Under the pieces are notes generated by a model. That model worked only from the letters and a program-made list of their open reading frames with translations. It searched no databases and was not told the origin of the DNA. From the NCBI RefSeq assembly GCF_009834125.1, contig NZ_CP047146.1:7472501-7536500 (forward strand): a stretch of 64,000 bases of DNA, given 5' to 3'. This stretch comes from Streptomyces sp. GS7 (GTDB lineage Bacteria; Actinomycetota; Actinomycetes; Streptomycetales; Streptomycetaceae). This document shows, piece by piece, positions 10,815 through 19,817 of this stretch. A program made the translations under genes and the position numbers. Numbering within the stretch: position 1 is the stretch's first letter; each line of letters opens with the position of its first letter.

Positions 10815-12179
10815 GTGCGCTCCACCACCCCGCTGATGTTGTTCACCGCCGCCGTGCTGGCCGCTGGCACACTCACCGCCTGCGGCAGCGGGTCCGGGAG
10901 CGACCGCGACACCGTCACGGTCGCCTTCATCAAGGACACCAATAACGCGGTCCGCGTCCGGGACGACTATGTCGCCCTCGTGGCGCGGCAGTTCGAGAAG
11001 GCGAACCCCGGCAAGAAGGTCCGGCTGATCCCCATCCAGGCCGCGGAGAACGACTACTACACCAAGATCCAGCAGATGATGCGCTCCCCGAAGACCGCGC
11101 CCGACGTGGTCTACGAGGACACCTTCCTGGTCAACTCCGACATCACGGCGGGGCTGTTGCGCCCCCTGGACCCGTACCTGGCGAAGTGGGCCGCCTGGCC
11201 GCAGTTCGAGCCGTCCGCCAGGGACGCGGCGAGGGGGCAGGACGGCCGGACGTACGGCGTCCCGGACGGCACCGACACCCGCGGGCTGTGGTTCAACAAG
11301 AACGTCTTCCGCAAGGCCGGACTGCCCGCCGACTGGCACCCCCGCACCTGGGACGACGTCCTGCAGGCCGCCCGCACGATCAAGCAGCGGGTCCCCGGCG
11401 TCATCCCGCTGAACGTCTTCACCGGCAAGGGCGCGGGCGAGGCGGCCGTGATGCAGGGCTTCGAGATGCTGCTGTACGGCACCGGGCACGACCAGCTCTA
11501 CGACCCCGGCGCACGGAAGTGGGTCACCGGCACCCAGGGGTTCAAGGACAGCCTCGGCTTCATCGACACCGTCTACAAGGAGAAACTGGGGCCCGACGTC
11601 TCCGACGCGCTCAGCCCCAACATCCAGACCAACGTGGCCGCCGAGCTGCTGCCCGGCCAGAAGCTCGCCATCGACCTCGACGGCTCCTGGCTGGCCCAGC
11701 AGTGGCAGAAGACGGGCGGCGGGAAGCCGTGGCCGGCCTGGTCGACGACGCTCGGCCAGGCGCCGTTCCCGACGCAGCACGGCGCCCCGCCCGGCCGGGT
11801 CAGCCTGGCCGGCGGCTGGACCTGGTCGGTACCGCGGCGCGCCCAACACCCCGATCTCGCCTGGAAGTTGATCGAAACCTTCCAGTCGCGGAGCAACGCG
11901 CTGGAGTGGTGCGTACGGGGCGCCCAGATCACCGTCCGCAAGGACGTCGCGGCCGATCCGCGGTATCTGAAGTCGGTGCCGGGCGTCGGTTTCTTCACCG
12001 GTCTGGTGCCCATCAGCCAGTACCGCCCCGCGCTGCCCGAATACCCCAGGGTCGCCGCGGCGATCGGGGAGGCGACGGAGTCCGTCACCGCCGGCGACGC
12101 CTCGCCGGACAAGGCGGCCGGGGAGTACGACGCCGCGGTGCGGTCCGTGGTCGGCGGCCGGGTCGTCGCCAAACCATGA
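10815..12179 (+). CDS. Sugar ABC transporter solute-binding lipoprotein
   Basis: A 454-aa family-1 extracellular solute-binding protein. The N-terminus is a lipoprotein signal peptide with lipobox LTAC (Cys23). The mature part has ANPGKKVRLIPIQAAENDYYTKIQQMM, APDVVYEDTFLV, GVPDGTDTRGLWFNKNVFRKAG and SLAGGWTWSVPRRA, typical of MalE/UgpB-like binding proteins. GTG 10815 has GGAGGT 6 nt upstream. Its TGA overlaps the ATG of the first permease (ATGA at 12176). The substrate is unknown: a di- or oligosaccharide is the family expectation. Confidence 0.9.
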   Translation: MRSTTPLMLFTAAVLAAGTLTACGSGSGSDRDTVTVAFIKDTNNAVRVRDDYVALVARQFEKANPGKKVRLIPIQAAENDYYTKIQQMMRSPKTAPDVVYEDTFLVNSDITAGLLRPLDPYLAKWAAWPQFEPSARDAARGQDGRTYGVPDGTDTRGLWFNKNVFRKAGLPADWHPRTWDDVLQAARTIKQRVPGVIPLNVFTGKGAGEAAVMQGFEMLLYGTGHDQLYDPGARKWVTGTQGFKDSLGFIDTVYKEKLGPDVSDALSPNIQTNVAAELLPGQKLAIDLDGSWLAQQWQKTGGGKPWPAWSTTLGQAPFPTQHGAPPGRVSLAGGWTWSVPRRAQHPDLAWKLIETFQSRSNALEWCVRGAQITVRKDVAADPRYLKSVPGVGFFTGLVPISQYRPALPEYPRVAAAIGEATESVTAGDASPDKAAGEYDAAVRSVVGGRVVAKP

Positions 12180-13033
12180 ACCGGCACCCGCTGCGCTGGT
12201 CGCCGCTGGCCCCGGCCACCGTCCTGCTGCTGCTCTTCCTGGCCGGGCCCATCGGCTACTGCGGCTACCTCGCCTTCACCGACACCCAGCTGACGGGCCA
12301 GCAGTCGGCGTCCTTCGTCGGGCTGGCCAACTTCCGGCACGCCTTCGCCGATCCGGCCTTCCGCAACGCGGTGGTGCTGACGCTGGTGTTCACGGTCGTC
12401 TCCTCGCTCCTCGGCCAGAACACGCTCGGGCTGGCGCTGGCCGGGCTGATGCGGCGCGCCTCGCGGCCGGTGCGGACGCTGACCGGCGCGGTGGTGATCA
12501 CCGCCTGGGTGCTCCCGGAGATCGTCGCGGGCTTCCTCCTCTACACCTTCTTCGAGCGGCGCGGCACCCTCAACGCCCTCCTGGCCTGGCTCCATCTCCC
12601 CACCCAGGACTGGCTGTTCACCCTGCCCATCCTGGCGGTGTCGTTCGCCAACGTCTGGCGCGGCACGGCCTTCTCGATGCTGGTCTACTCCGCGGCGCTC
12701 TCCGAGATCCCCCAGGAGGTCGCCGAGTCGGCGGCGGTGGACGGCGCGGGCGGGCTGCGCCGGCTGTGGCACATCACGCTCCCGATGATCCGCCGCTCCA
12801 TCGGCACCAACCTGATGCTCAACACCCTCCAGACGCTCTCCGTCTTCGGGCTGATCTGGGCGATCACCCGCGGCGGCCCCGGCAACCGCAGCCAGACACT
12901 GCCGGTGTTCATGTACGACCAGGCGTTCCTGAAGTCCCTGATCGGGTACGGCACGGCGGTGGCGCTGCTGCTGCTCGTGGTGGGCGCGCTGTTCTCGGCG
13001 GTGTATCTGCGGCTGCTGCGGGAGGACACCTGA
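12176..13033 (+). CDS. Sugar ABC transporter permease (MalF-like)
   Basis: A 285-aa inner-membrane permease with about six TM helices. The EAA loop ESAAVDGAGGLRRLWHITLPM (first 20 residues of it shown as EVAESAAVDGAGGLRRLWHI) docks the ATPase. The start overlaps the binding-protein stop by 4 nt and its own stop overlaps the next ATG (TGATG at 13031), so the three genes are translationally coupled. No ATP-binding gene is nearby; in Streptomyces such importers commonly share the ATPase MsiK encoded elsewhere. Confidence 0.9.
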   Translation: MNRHPLRWSPLAPATVLLLLFLAGPIGYCGYLAFTDTQLTGQQSASFVGLANFRHAFADPAFRNAVVLTLVFTVVSSLLGQNTLGLALAGLMRRASRPVRTLTGAVVITAWVLPEIVAGFLLYTFFERRGTLNALLAWLHLPTQDWLFTLPILAVSFANVWRGTAFSMLVYSAALSEIPQEVAESAAVDGAGGLRRLWHITLPMIRRSIGTNLMLNTLQTLSVFGLIWAITRGGPGNRSQTLPVFMYDQAFLKSLIGYGTAVALLLLVVGALFSAVYLRLLREDT

Positions 13034-13932
13034 TGCGGCCGGTGCGTACGGGACCGCGAGGGCCGGCGGTGGCCGTGCGGCGGCGCACGGTCCGCGGGCG
13101 GCCGGTGCTCCGGCGCGCCACCCGGCACCGGCTCGCCGCCGACGTCGCGCTGCTGGTCGCCGCGGTGGCGTTCGCGATCCCGCTGGCCTGGCTGGTGCTG
13201 GCGTCGCTGGACCCGCACGCGACGCTCCGGGTGGGGCTCCCCGCCCCGCCCACCCTGGACAACTTCTCGGCGGTGCTGACCGACGAGATCACCTTCACCC
13301 CGATGCTCAACAGCCTGCTGATCTGCGGCGGCGCGACCCTGCTCACGGTGGTCTGCGCGGCGCTCGCCGGCTACCCGCTGTCCCGCTACCGGTCCCGCTT
13401 CAGCCGCCCGTACCTGCTCACCGTCCTGTTCGCGACCTGCCTGCCGATCACCGCGGTGATGGTCCCGGTCTACGGGCTGTTCGTGCGGGTCGACCTGATC
13501 GACACCCGGTACGGCACCGCGCTGTTCATGGCCGCGGCGCAACTCCCGTTCGCCATCTGGCTGATGAAGAACTTCATGGACGGGGTGCCGAAGGCGCTGG
13601 AGGAGGCCGCCTGGACGGACGGCGCGTCCTGGTGGCAGACCCTGCGGCGGATCATCCTGCCGCTCATGGGGCCCGGCTGCGGTGTCGTCGCGATCTACAC
13701 CTTCATCATGATGTGGGGGAACTTCTTCGTCCCGTTCATGCTGCTGCTCTCGCCCGACCGGCTTCCGGCGTCTGTCAGCATTTTCACTTTCTTCGGGAAT
13801 TACGGCGCCGTCGCCTTCGGTGAACTCGCCGCATTCTCGATCCTGTACTCGACACCGGTGATCCTTCTGTACATCCTTGTCTCCAGGCGGCTGGGCGGCG
13901 GCTTCGCGCTCGGCGGCGCGGTGAAGGGCTGA
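13033..13932 (+). CDS. Sugar ABC transporter permease (MalG-like)
   Basis: A 299-aa inner-membrane permease, the second of the pair. It has a basic N-terminal tail of ~35 residues, about six TM segments, and the EAA loop ALEEAAWTDGASWWQTLRRI followed by ILPLMGPG. The start codon overlaps the stop of the previous permease. It ends the operon; no ATPase follows before the unrelated HTH gene. Confidence 0.9.
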   Translation: MRPVRTGPRGPAVAVRRRTVRGRPVLRRATRHRLAADVALLVAAVAFAIPLAWLVLASLDPHATLRVGLPAPPTLDNFSAVLTDEITFTPMLNSLLICGGATLLTVVCAALAGYPLSRYRSRFSRPYLLTVLFATCLPITAVMVPVYGLFVRVDLIDTRYGTALFMAAAQLPFAIWLMKNFMDGVPKALEEAAWTDGASWWQTLRRIILPLMGPGCGVVAIYTFIMMWGNFFVPFMLLLSPDRLPASVSIFTFFGNYGAVAFGELAAFSILYSTPVILLYILVSRRLGGGFALGGAVKG

Positions 13933-14102
13933 CCGGCCGGGACCGGAACGGGAGCCGGGAGCGCCGGCGCACCGGCCCGGCGGCCCGTTGGCCGGAAAGC
14001 AGCGAAATACGGCCGGGGACGGCCTGTCGCCACGTACCTTCCTCCAACCCGGAAACTTGGATATCCGCACGATAGGTGCGAAGCCGTACCGTCACTTACC
14101 GT

Positions 14103-14819
14103 GTGCCGGTGAACACGCACGCCGGGGACGCGCACAGGCCCCCTTTCAACGCCGCCGCCGCCCGCCGGCTGCGCGAGGCCCTCGGCATGACCCATGCGCA
14201 TGTCGCCTATGGAATCTGGGCCGCTTACGGAATTCAGCTGCAACCGGTGACGGTGGCTTCCTGGGAATTGGGCGAGAGCGCCCCCACGGAAGCCGAGCTG
14301 ACCGCGCTCGCGGGCGCTTTGTGGTGCGCCCCCGCCGAACTCCTCAGTGCGCCCGGAACCCTGCGCGAATACCGCCTCGCGCTCGGCCTCGCCCCGGCCG
14401 ACCTGGCCCTGCGGATCGGCATGGACCAGACCGCGTACGAGCGCCTGGAAGGCGGCGGGCCCTGGCGCGGCACCGAGCGCCAGGCCGCCGCCCTCACCGA
14501 GGTGCTGCACCTGCCGCTGTCCGCGCTGCTCCGCTGCACCGGTCAGGAGGCGAAGCTCGCCGAGCTGCTGACGAGCGCCGCCACCACCCGCTGGCAGGGC
14601 TACGTCCGTCCGGTCGGCAAGCTCGCACCGCTGCCCAAGGAACTGCTCCAGGACGTCCTGGAGCAGCTGCACGACGAATACCACGCGACCATGGCGGCCT
14701 CGCTGAGCTGGACCGGCGGGGAGGCCCCCGACGAGTCCGGCCGGGCCGGGCGCGACTTCCTCGGCGGCATCGTGGCGGAGTTCTGGCGCCGGGCCGGTGA
14801 GGCGGAGCCACCGGGGTGA
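14103..14819 (+). CDS. XRE-like helix-turn-helix DNA-binding protein
   Basis: About 238 aa. It has two tandem HTH-like blocks: AAAARRLREALGMTHAHVAYG...PVTVASWELG (residues ~15-60) and YRLALGLAPADLALRIGMDQTAYERLEGG (~95-125). The tail is mainly helical (LLQDVLEQLHDEYHATMAASL). No Shine-Dalgarno is evident. In-frame GTGs at 14076, 14103 and 14109 are all possible; 14103 is a compromise. The target is unknown. It sits alone between a sugar importer and an ABC exporter-like pair, so context gives no function. Confidence 0.75.
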   Translation: MPVNTHAGDAHRPPFNAAAARRLREALGMTHAHVAYGIWAAYGIQLQPVTVASWELGESAPTEAELTALAGALWCAPAELLSAPGTLREYRLALGLAPADLALRIGMDQTAYERLEGGGPWRGTERQAAALTEVLHLPLSALLRCTGQEAKLAELLTSAATTRWQGYVRPVGKLAPLPKELLQDVLEQLHDEYHATMAASLSWTGGEAPDESGRAGRDFLGGIVAEFWRRAGEAEPPG

Positions 14820-15016
14820 CCGGCCGCGGCAGGTCCCGACCCTGACGTGTCCCCGTCGGTCTGCGGGCGGAGCCCCGTCCGTCCAGAGGATGACGCCGGG
14901 GGCCGGCGTGGCACCTGCGGCCGGTACGGCATTCGGTCCCTGCGGGCGAAGACCGGGCTGACCTGCGGGATCGAGGATGGGGGTATCGCCCTTTCCACGC
15001 CCCTTCAGGAGTTCCG

Positions 15017-15802
15017 GTGCCGCACGCCGCCGTCCCCCGTCCCACCGTCCCCGCCCGCGCCACCGCCGTCGCCGCCCGCGCCACCGACCTGAGCAAGGTC
15101 TACGGCCAGGGTGAGACCCGGGTGGTCGCGCTGGACTCCGTGAACGTGGAGTTCGGCCGGGCCCGGTTCACCGCCATCATGGGCCCGTCGGGCTCCGGCA
15201 AGTCAACCCTCATGCACTGCATGGCCGGGCTGGACTCGATCTCCGCCGGCTCCGCCCGGATCGGGGACGTCGAGCTGGCGTCGCTGGGCGACAAGCAGCT
15301 GACCCGGCTGCGCCGGGACAAGATCGGCTTCATCTTCCAGGCGTTCAACCTGCTGCCGACGCTGACCGCACTGGAGAACATCACGCTCCCGATGGCCATC
15401 GCCGGCCGCCGCCCCGACCAGGAGTGGATATCCCGGGTCGTGGAGACCGTCGGCCTCTCCGGGCGGCTCGGCCACCGGCCCGCGCAGCTCTCCGGCGGCC
15501 AGCAGCAGCGGGTCGCGGTGGCCCGCGCACTGGCCGCCCAGCCCGAGATCATCTTCGCGGACGAGCCGACCGGCAACCTCGACTCCCGGTCCGGCGCCGA
15601 AGTCCTGGGCTTCCTGCGGGAGTCGGTGCGCGCGATGGACCAGACCGTGGTGATGGTGACCCACGATCCGGTAGCCGCCGGGTACGCGGACCGGGTGGTC
15701 TTCCTCGCGGACGGCCGGATCGTCGAGGAGCTGCACGAGCCGACCGCGGACGCCGTCCTGGACCGGATGCGGATGTTCGACGCCAAGGGCCGGACGAGCT
15801 AG
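15017..15802 (+). CDS. ABC transporter ATP-binding protein (MacB/LolD type)
   Basis: A 261-aa cytoplasmic ATPase with Walker A GPSGSGKST (56-64), the Q-loop region FIFQAFNLLPTLTALENI, signature LSGGQQQRVAVARAL, Walker B IIFADEPTG and switch VTHD. This pattern is of the LolD/MacB class, which energises FtsX-like permeases. GTG 15017 has AGGAG 5 nt upstream. The permease follows 90 bp downstream. The substrate is unknown; such pairs in actinobacteria act in lipid, lipoprotein or antimicrobial peptide handling. Confidence 0.92.
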   Translation: MPHAAVPRPTVPARATAVAARATDLSKVYGQGETRVVALDSVNVEFGRARFTAIMGPSGSGKSTLMHCMAGLDSISAGSARIGDVELASLGDKQLTRLRRDKIGFIFQAFNLLPTLTALENITLPMAIAGRRPDQEWISRVVETVGLSGRLGHRPAQLSGGQQQRVAVARALAAQPEIIFADEPTGNLDSRSGAEVLGFLRESVRAMDQTVVMVTHDPVAAGYADRVVFLADGRIVEELHEPTADAVLDRMRMFDAKGRTS

Positions 15803-15892
15803 GGCCCGCCCTCGCCACAGGCCGTACGGCCGCCGGCGCACCGCCCGGCCGCATCCCCGCCACCCCCCGGACCCAGGACTGACACCACCACC

Positions 15893-18463
15893 ATGCTGCG
15901 AACCGCCCTGCGCAACGTCCTTGCGCACAAAGCCCGTCTGCTGATGACCGCGCTCGCGGTCCTGCTCGGCGTCGCCTTCGTCGCCGGCACCCTGATCTTC
16001 AGCGACTCCGTCGGCGAGGCCGTCAAGAACGCCTCCGCCAAGAACCTCAAGGACGTGGCCGTCTCCGTGAAGGCCACCTCGGACCCCGACGCCGGCCCCG
16101 GGCCCGGAAAGGACGGCAAGCGCACCACCGCCCTCGACACCCGGCTCGCCGACCGGATCCGCGCACTGCCGGGGGTGGCGTCCGTACGGTCCGACGTCAC
16201 CGGCGAGGCGACCCTGGCCGGCCGCGACGACCAGCCGATCGGCAACGGCTGGCAGAACCGCGCCGTCAACTACCAGCCGGGCGCGGACGGCAAGGACAGC
16301 CGCTATCCGCTCGTCCGGGGCCGCGGCCCGGCGAACGGGAACGAGATCGCACTGGCCGAGTCCACCGCGAAGTCGGCCGGTGTCGGCATCGGCGACACCG
16401 TGCGGTTCGCCACCGACGGCCCGGTGCTGACGAAGAAGCTGGTCGGCATCGTGGCGACCGACGACCCGGCGGTGACCGCGGGCGGCAGCCTGGCGCTGTT
16501 CGACACCGCCACCGCGCAGCGGCTGTACCTGCACCCCGGCCAGTTCGACGAGCTGGTGGTCGCCGCCGCCCCCGGCACCGACCAGCAGAAGCTGACCGAC
16601 GAGGTCAGCCAACTGCTGCCCGCCAAGCGCGCCCAGGCGACCTCCGGAAAGCAACTCGCCGCCGAGCAGGCCCGGATGATCGCCGAGCAGAACAGCGCGC
16701 TCAGCAAGACGCTGCTGACCTTCGCCGGGATCGCCCTGTTCGTCGGGGTGTTCATCATCGCCAACACCTTCACCATGCTCATCTCCCAGCGCAGCCGCGA
16801 GATCGCGCTGCTGCGCGCGGTGGGCGCCTCACGCCGCCAGGTCGTGCGCTCGGTGCTCGCCGAGGCGGGTCTGCTGGGGCTGATCTCCTCCGTCGTCGGC
16901 TTCGCGCTGGGGACCGGGATCGCGGTGGGACTGCGCGCCGTCCTGGACGCCAACGGCGCGGGCTTCCCGGACGGGCCGGTGGTCATCAGCCCCACCACGG
17001 TGCTCGCTTCCCTGGCCGTCGGTGTGCTGGTGACCGTCCTGGCCGCCTGGCTGCCGTCCCGCAAGGCGGCGCGGATCGCCCCGGTGGAGGCGCTGAGCAG
17101 CGTCGAGGCCCCGCCGACGCAGCGCGGTCTGGTCCTGCGCAACACCCTCGGCGCGGTGATCACCGCACTGGGCGTAGCCGTCATGTTCTACGTCTCCACC
17201 CTCAAGACCGGTGACGGCCTCCCGGTCGCCATGCTCGGCTCCATGCTGACCCTGACCGGCGTGATCGTCCTCGCCCCGCTGCTGTCCCGTCCGCTGATAT
17301 CCCTCGCCGGCCCGGTCACCACCCGCCTCTTCGGCATCGGCGGCAGGCTCGCCAAGGAGAACGCGCTGCGCAATCCGCGCCGTACGGCGGCGACCGCGTC
17401 CGCCCTGATGATCGGCCTCACCCTGATCACCGGCATGACGGTCGTGGGGCACTCCGCGCAGGTGGCCATGGACAAGATGGCGGCCAAGGAGCTGACCGCC
17501 GACTACCAGATCGAGACCTCGACGCTCGTCGGCCTGGACCCCGAACTGTCGAAGAAGGTGGCGAAGCTCCCGGGCGTCGAGGCGGTGGCCCCGCTGCGCG
17601 GCGTGGGCTTCAGCACCCGGGCTGACGGCCAGGGCGGCTTCGGCTACCTCCGCGGCACCGACCTCGCCCAGATCGACAAGGTCACCCGCATCACCTTCGT
17701 CCAGGGCTCGTTGGACACGGTCCGGGCCGGCGGGATCGCCGTATCCGAGAAGGGCGCCGAGGAGCACGGCTGGCACGCCGGCGACATGGTGAGCGCGAAC
17801 TTCTTCGACAAGAAGAAGCCGGCGAAACTGAAGATCGCCGCCGTCTACAAGGACAACGAGGTACTGGGCGAGTCCTTCGCCGACATGTCGCTGGTCGACC
17901 CGCATCTGCCCCGGGCCAAGAACGACCGGCTGCTGGTGAAGGCGTCCGGCGGCGGCTCCCCGGCGCTGGCCAAGGACATCCGGCACACGCTCGGCGACAG
18001 CCCGCTGCTGAAGGTCCAGACCCGCGACGATCTGCGCAAGAAGGCCGCCGGGGCGATCGACACCATCGTGAACATGGTCTACGGGCTGCTCGGCATGGCC
18101 GTGATCATCGCGGTGGTCGGCGTGGTCAACACCCTTGCCATGTCGGTCTTCGAGCGGTCCCGCGAGATCGGCATGCTGCGCGCCATCGGCCTGGCCCGCA
18201 GCGGCATCAAGCAGATGGTCCGGCTGGAGTCGGTGGTCATCTCGCTGTTCGGCGCGGTGCTCGGCATGGGCGTGGGCGTCTTCCTGGCGTGGGCCGGCGG
18301 CAGCCTGGTCAGCTCGTCGTTCCCCGCGTACGCGCTGGTGCTCCCCTGGGGCCGGCTCGGGCTGTTCCTGCTGATCGCCCTGGTCGTCGGCGTCCTGGCC
18401 GCGCTCTGGCCGGCCCGCCGGGCCGCCCGGCTGAACATGCTGGAGGCCATCGGCGCCCAGTGA
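15893..18463 (+). CDS. FtsX/MacB-like ABC permease
   Basis: An 856-aa membrane protein with a double FtsX architecture: N-terminal TM (about 10-30), a large extracytoplasmic MacB_PCD-like domain (~40-255), three TMs (~265-390), further TMs around 415-460, a second N-terminal TM and extracytoplasmic domain (~495-720), and a final three-TM FtsX module (~725-850). The motifs RSREIALLRAVGASRRQV and RSREIGMLRAIGLARSGI repeat in the two halves. It works with the ATPase at 15017. A Shine-Dalgarno is weak. It is followed by a convergent terminator shared with pfkA. Confidence 0.9.
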   Translation: MLRTALRNVLAHKARLLMTALAVLLGVAFVAGTLIFSDSVGEAVKNASAKNLKDVAVSVKATSDPDAGPGPGKDGKRTTALDTRLADRIRALPGVASVRSDVTGEATLAGRDDQPIGNGWQNRAVNYQPGADGKDSRYPLVRGRGPANGNEIALAESTAKSAGVGIGDTVRFATDGPVLTKKLVGIVATDDPAVTAGGSLALFDTATAQRLYLHPGQFDELVVAAAPGTDQQKLTDEVSQLLPAKRAQATSGKQLAAEQARMIAEQNSALSKTLLTFAGIALFVGVFIIANTFTMLISQRSREIALLRAVGASRRQVVRSVLAEAGLLGLISSVVGFALGTGIAVGLRAVLDANGAGFPDGPVVISPTTVLASLAVGVLVTVLAAWLPSRKAARIAPVEALSSVEAPPTQRGLVLRNTLGAVITALGVAVMFYVSTLKTGDGLPVAMLGSMLTLTGVIVLAPLLSRPLISLAGPVTTRLFGIGGRLAKENALRNPRRTAATASALMIGLTLITGMTVVGHSAQVAMDKMAAKELTADYQIETSTLVGLDPELSKKVAKLPGVEAVAPLRGVGFSTRADGQGGFGYLRGTDLAQIDKVTRITFVQGSLDTVRAGGIAVSEKGAEEHGWHAGDMVSANFFDKKKPAKLKIAAVYKDNEVLGESFADMSLVDPHLPRAKNDRLLVKASGGGSPALAKDIRHTLGDSPLLKVQTRDDLRKKAAGAIDTIVNMVYGLLGMAVIIAVVGVVNTLAMSVFERSREIGMLRAIGLARSGIKQMVRLESVVISLFGAVLGMGVGVFLAWAGGSLVSSSFPAYALVLPWGRLGLFLLIALVVGVLAALWPARRAARLNMLEAIGAQ

Positions 18464-18477
18464 GGTCCCGGAAAGCA

Positions 18478-18511
18478 CGCAGGCGGCGCACCCAACGGCG
18501 CGCCGCCTGCG
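18478..18511. terminator. Bidirectional terminator between the FtsX-like permease and pfkA
   Basis: Perfect stem GCAGGCGGCGC / GCGCCGCCTGC (18479-18489, 18500-18510), extended by one C:G pair, with a 10-nt loop, between convergent genes. Confidence 0.8.
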
Positions 18512-18527
18512 GCGTGTTGAGGGGACG

Positions 18528-19553
18528 TCAGAAGACCGACTCCGCCTCGTCCATGCGGCTCGCCGGGACCCGCTTGAGCTCGGTGACCGCCTCGGCCAGC
18601 GGGACCATCGTGACGTCGGTGCCGCGCAGCGCGGTCATCCGGCCGAACTCGCCGCGGTGCGCGGCCTCGACGGCGTGCCAGCCGAAGCGGGTGGCCAGCA
18701 CCCGGTCGTAGGCGGTCGGGGTGCCGCCGCGCTGGACGTGGCCGAGGATGACCGGGCGGGCCTCCTTGCCGAGGCGCTTCTCCAGTTCATGGGCGAGCGC
18801 GGTGCCGATGCCGGAGAACCGCTCGTGGCCGAACTGGTCGATGGCGCCCTTCTTGTAGTCCATGGTGCCGGCGAGCGGGTGGGCGCCCTCGGCGACGCAG
18901 ACCACGGCGAACTTCTTGCCGCGGTCGAACCGCTCCTCGACCATCTTGACCAGGTCGTTGACGTCGAACTCGCGCTCCGGCAGGCAGATGCCGTGGGCGC
19001 CGCCGGCCATCCCGGACTCCAGCGCGATCCAGCCGGCGTGCCGTCCCATGACCTCGACGACCATGACCCGCTGGTGCGACTCGGCGGTGGTCTTGAGGCG
19101 GTCGATCGCCTCGGTCGCGACGCCGACGGCGGTGTCGAAGCCGAATGTCCGGTCGGTGGAGGAGATGTCGTTGTCGATGGTCTTGGGGACGCCGACGACC
19201 GGCATCCCGGCGTCGGAGAGCATCCGCGCCGCGGTCAGCGTGCCCTCGCCGCCGATCGGGATCAGCACGTCTATGCCGTACTCCCGCGAGAAGTCCTTGG
19301 CGCTCTCGCACGCCTCGCGCAGCCGGGCGCGCTCCAGCCGGGCGGAGCCGAGGATGGTGCCGCCGCGGGCCAGGATGCCGCTGACCGCGTCGAGGTCGAG
19401 CTTGCGGAAGCGGCCGTCGAGCAGGCCCTTGAAGCCGTCCTCGAAGCCGATGACCTCGTCGCCGTGGCCGGTGAGCGCGCGGTGGACGACAGACCGGATC
19501 ACAGCATTCAGGCCAGGGCAGTCGCCGCCCGCGGTGAGGACTCCGATACGCAT
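18528..19553 (-). CDS. pfkA: 6-phosphofructokinase
   Basis: A 341-aa glycolytic enzyme converting fructose-6-phosphate to the 1,6-bisphosphate. Motifs: VLTAGGDCPGLNAVIR at the N-terminus, PIGGEGTLTAARML, and the catalytic loop PKTIDNDISSTD. In this family GGEGT (Gly at the discriminating position) goes with ATP use, whereas PPi-dependent enzymes have Asp there, so an ATP-dependent enzyme is expected, as known for S. coelicolor. ATG 19553 has AGGAGA 9 nt upstream. Divergent from pta, with a 20-bp palindrome in the shared region. Confidence 0.95.
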   Translation of the reverse strand: MRIGVLTAGGDCPGLNAVIRSVVHRALTGHGDEVIGFEDGFKGLLDGRFRKLDLDAVSGILARGGTILGSARLERARLREACESAKDFSREYGIDVLIPIGGEGTLTAARMLSDAGMPVVGVPKTIDNDISSTDRTFGFDTAVGVATEAIDRLKTTAESHQRVMVVEVMGRHAGWIALESGMAGGAHGICLPEREFDVNDLVKMVEERFDRGKKFAVVCVAEGAHPLAGTMDYKKGAIDQFGHERFSGIGTALAHELEKRLGKEARPVILGHVQRGGTPTAYDRVLATRFGWHAVEAAHRGEFGRMTALRGTDVTMVPLAEAVTELKRVPASRMDEAESVF

Positions 19554-19607
19554 CGTGCTGTGTCTCCTGTGCTCGCTGTTGGTTCGTGTGAGCCGGTCCG
19601 ATTGTTT

Positions 19608-19627
19608 CACGGGCCGGCCGGCCCGTG
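19608..19627. promoter_or_regulatory. 20-bp perfect palindrome between pfkA and pta
   Basis: CACGGGCCGGCCGGCCCGTG is a perfect palindrome about 55 bp upstream of the pfkA start, in the 264-bp divergent region. It may be an operator or a folded 5' UTR element. In GC-rich DNA such palindromes can be chance, so confidence is low. Confidence 0.35.
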
Positions 19628-19817
19628 CCTCACACAGGGACCACCCCCACTGTCCCCGCCCCGAGCGCACCGGGGAAACTGGGAGAGCGGCCTAGCCACA
19701 CGCGCAGGTATTGTCAAGAGGGGCAAGCCCACAATAACGGGTAATTTTGACCTTGCGAGCAGGGAAAACTCGTGAGCACGCACGCTCGCGGGCATCGAAG
19801 AGGGACGGAGAGCACAC

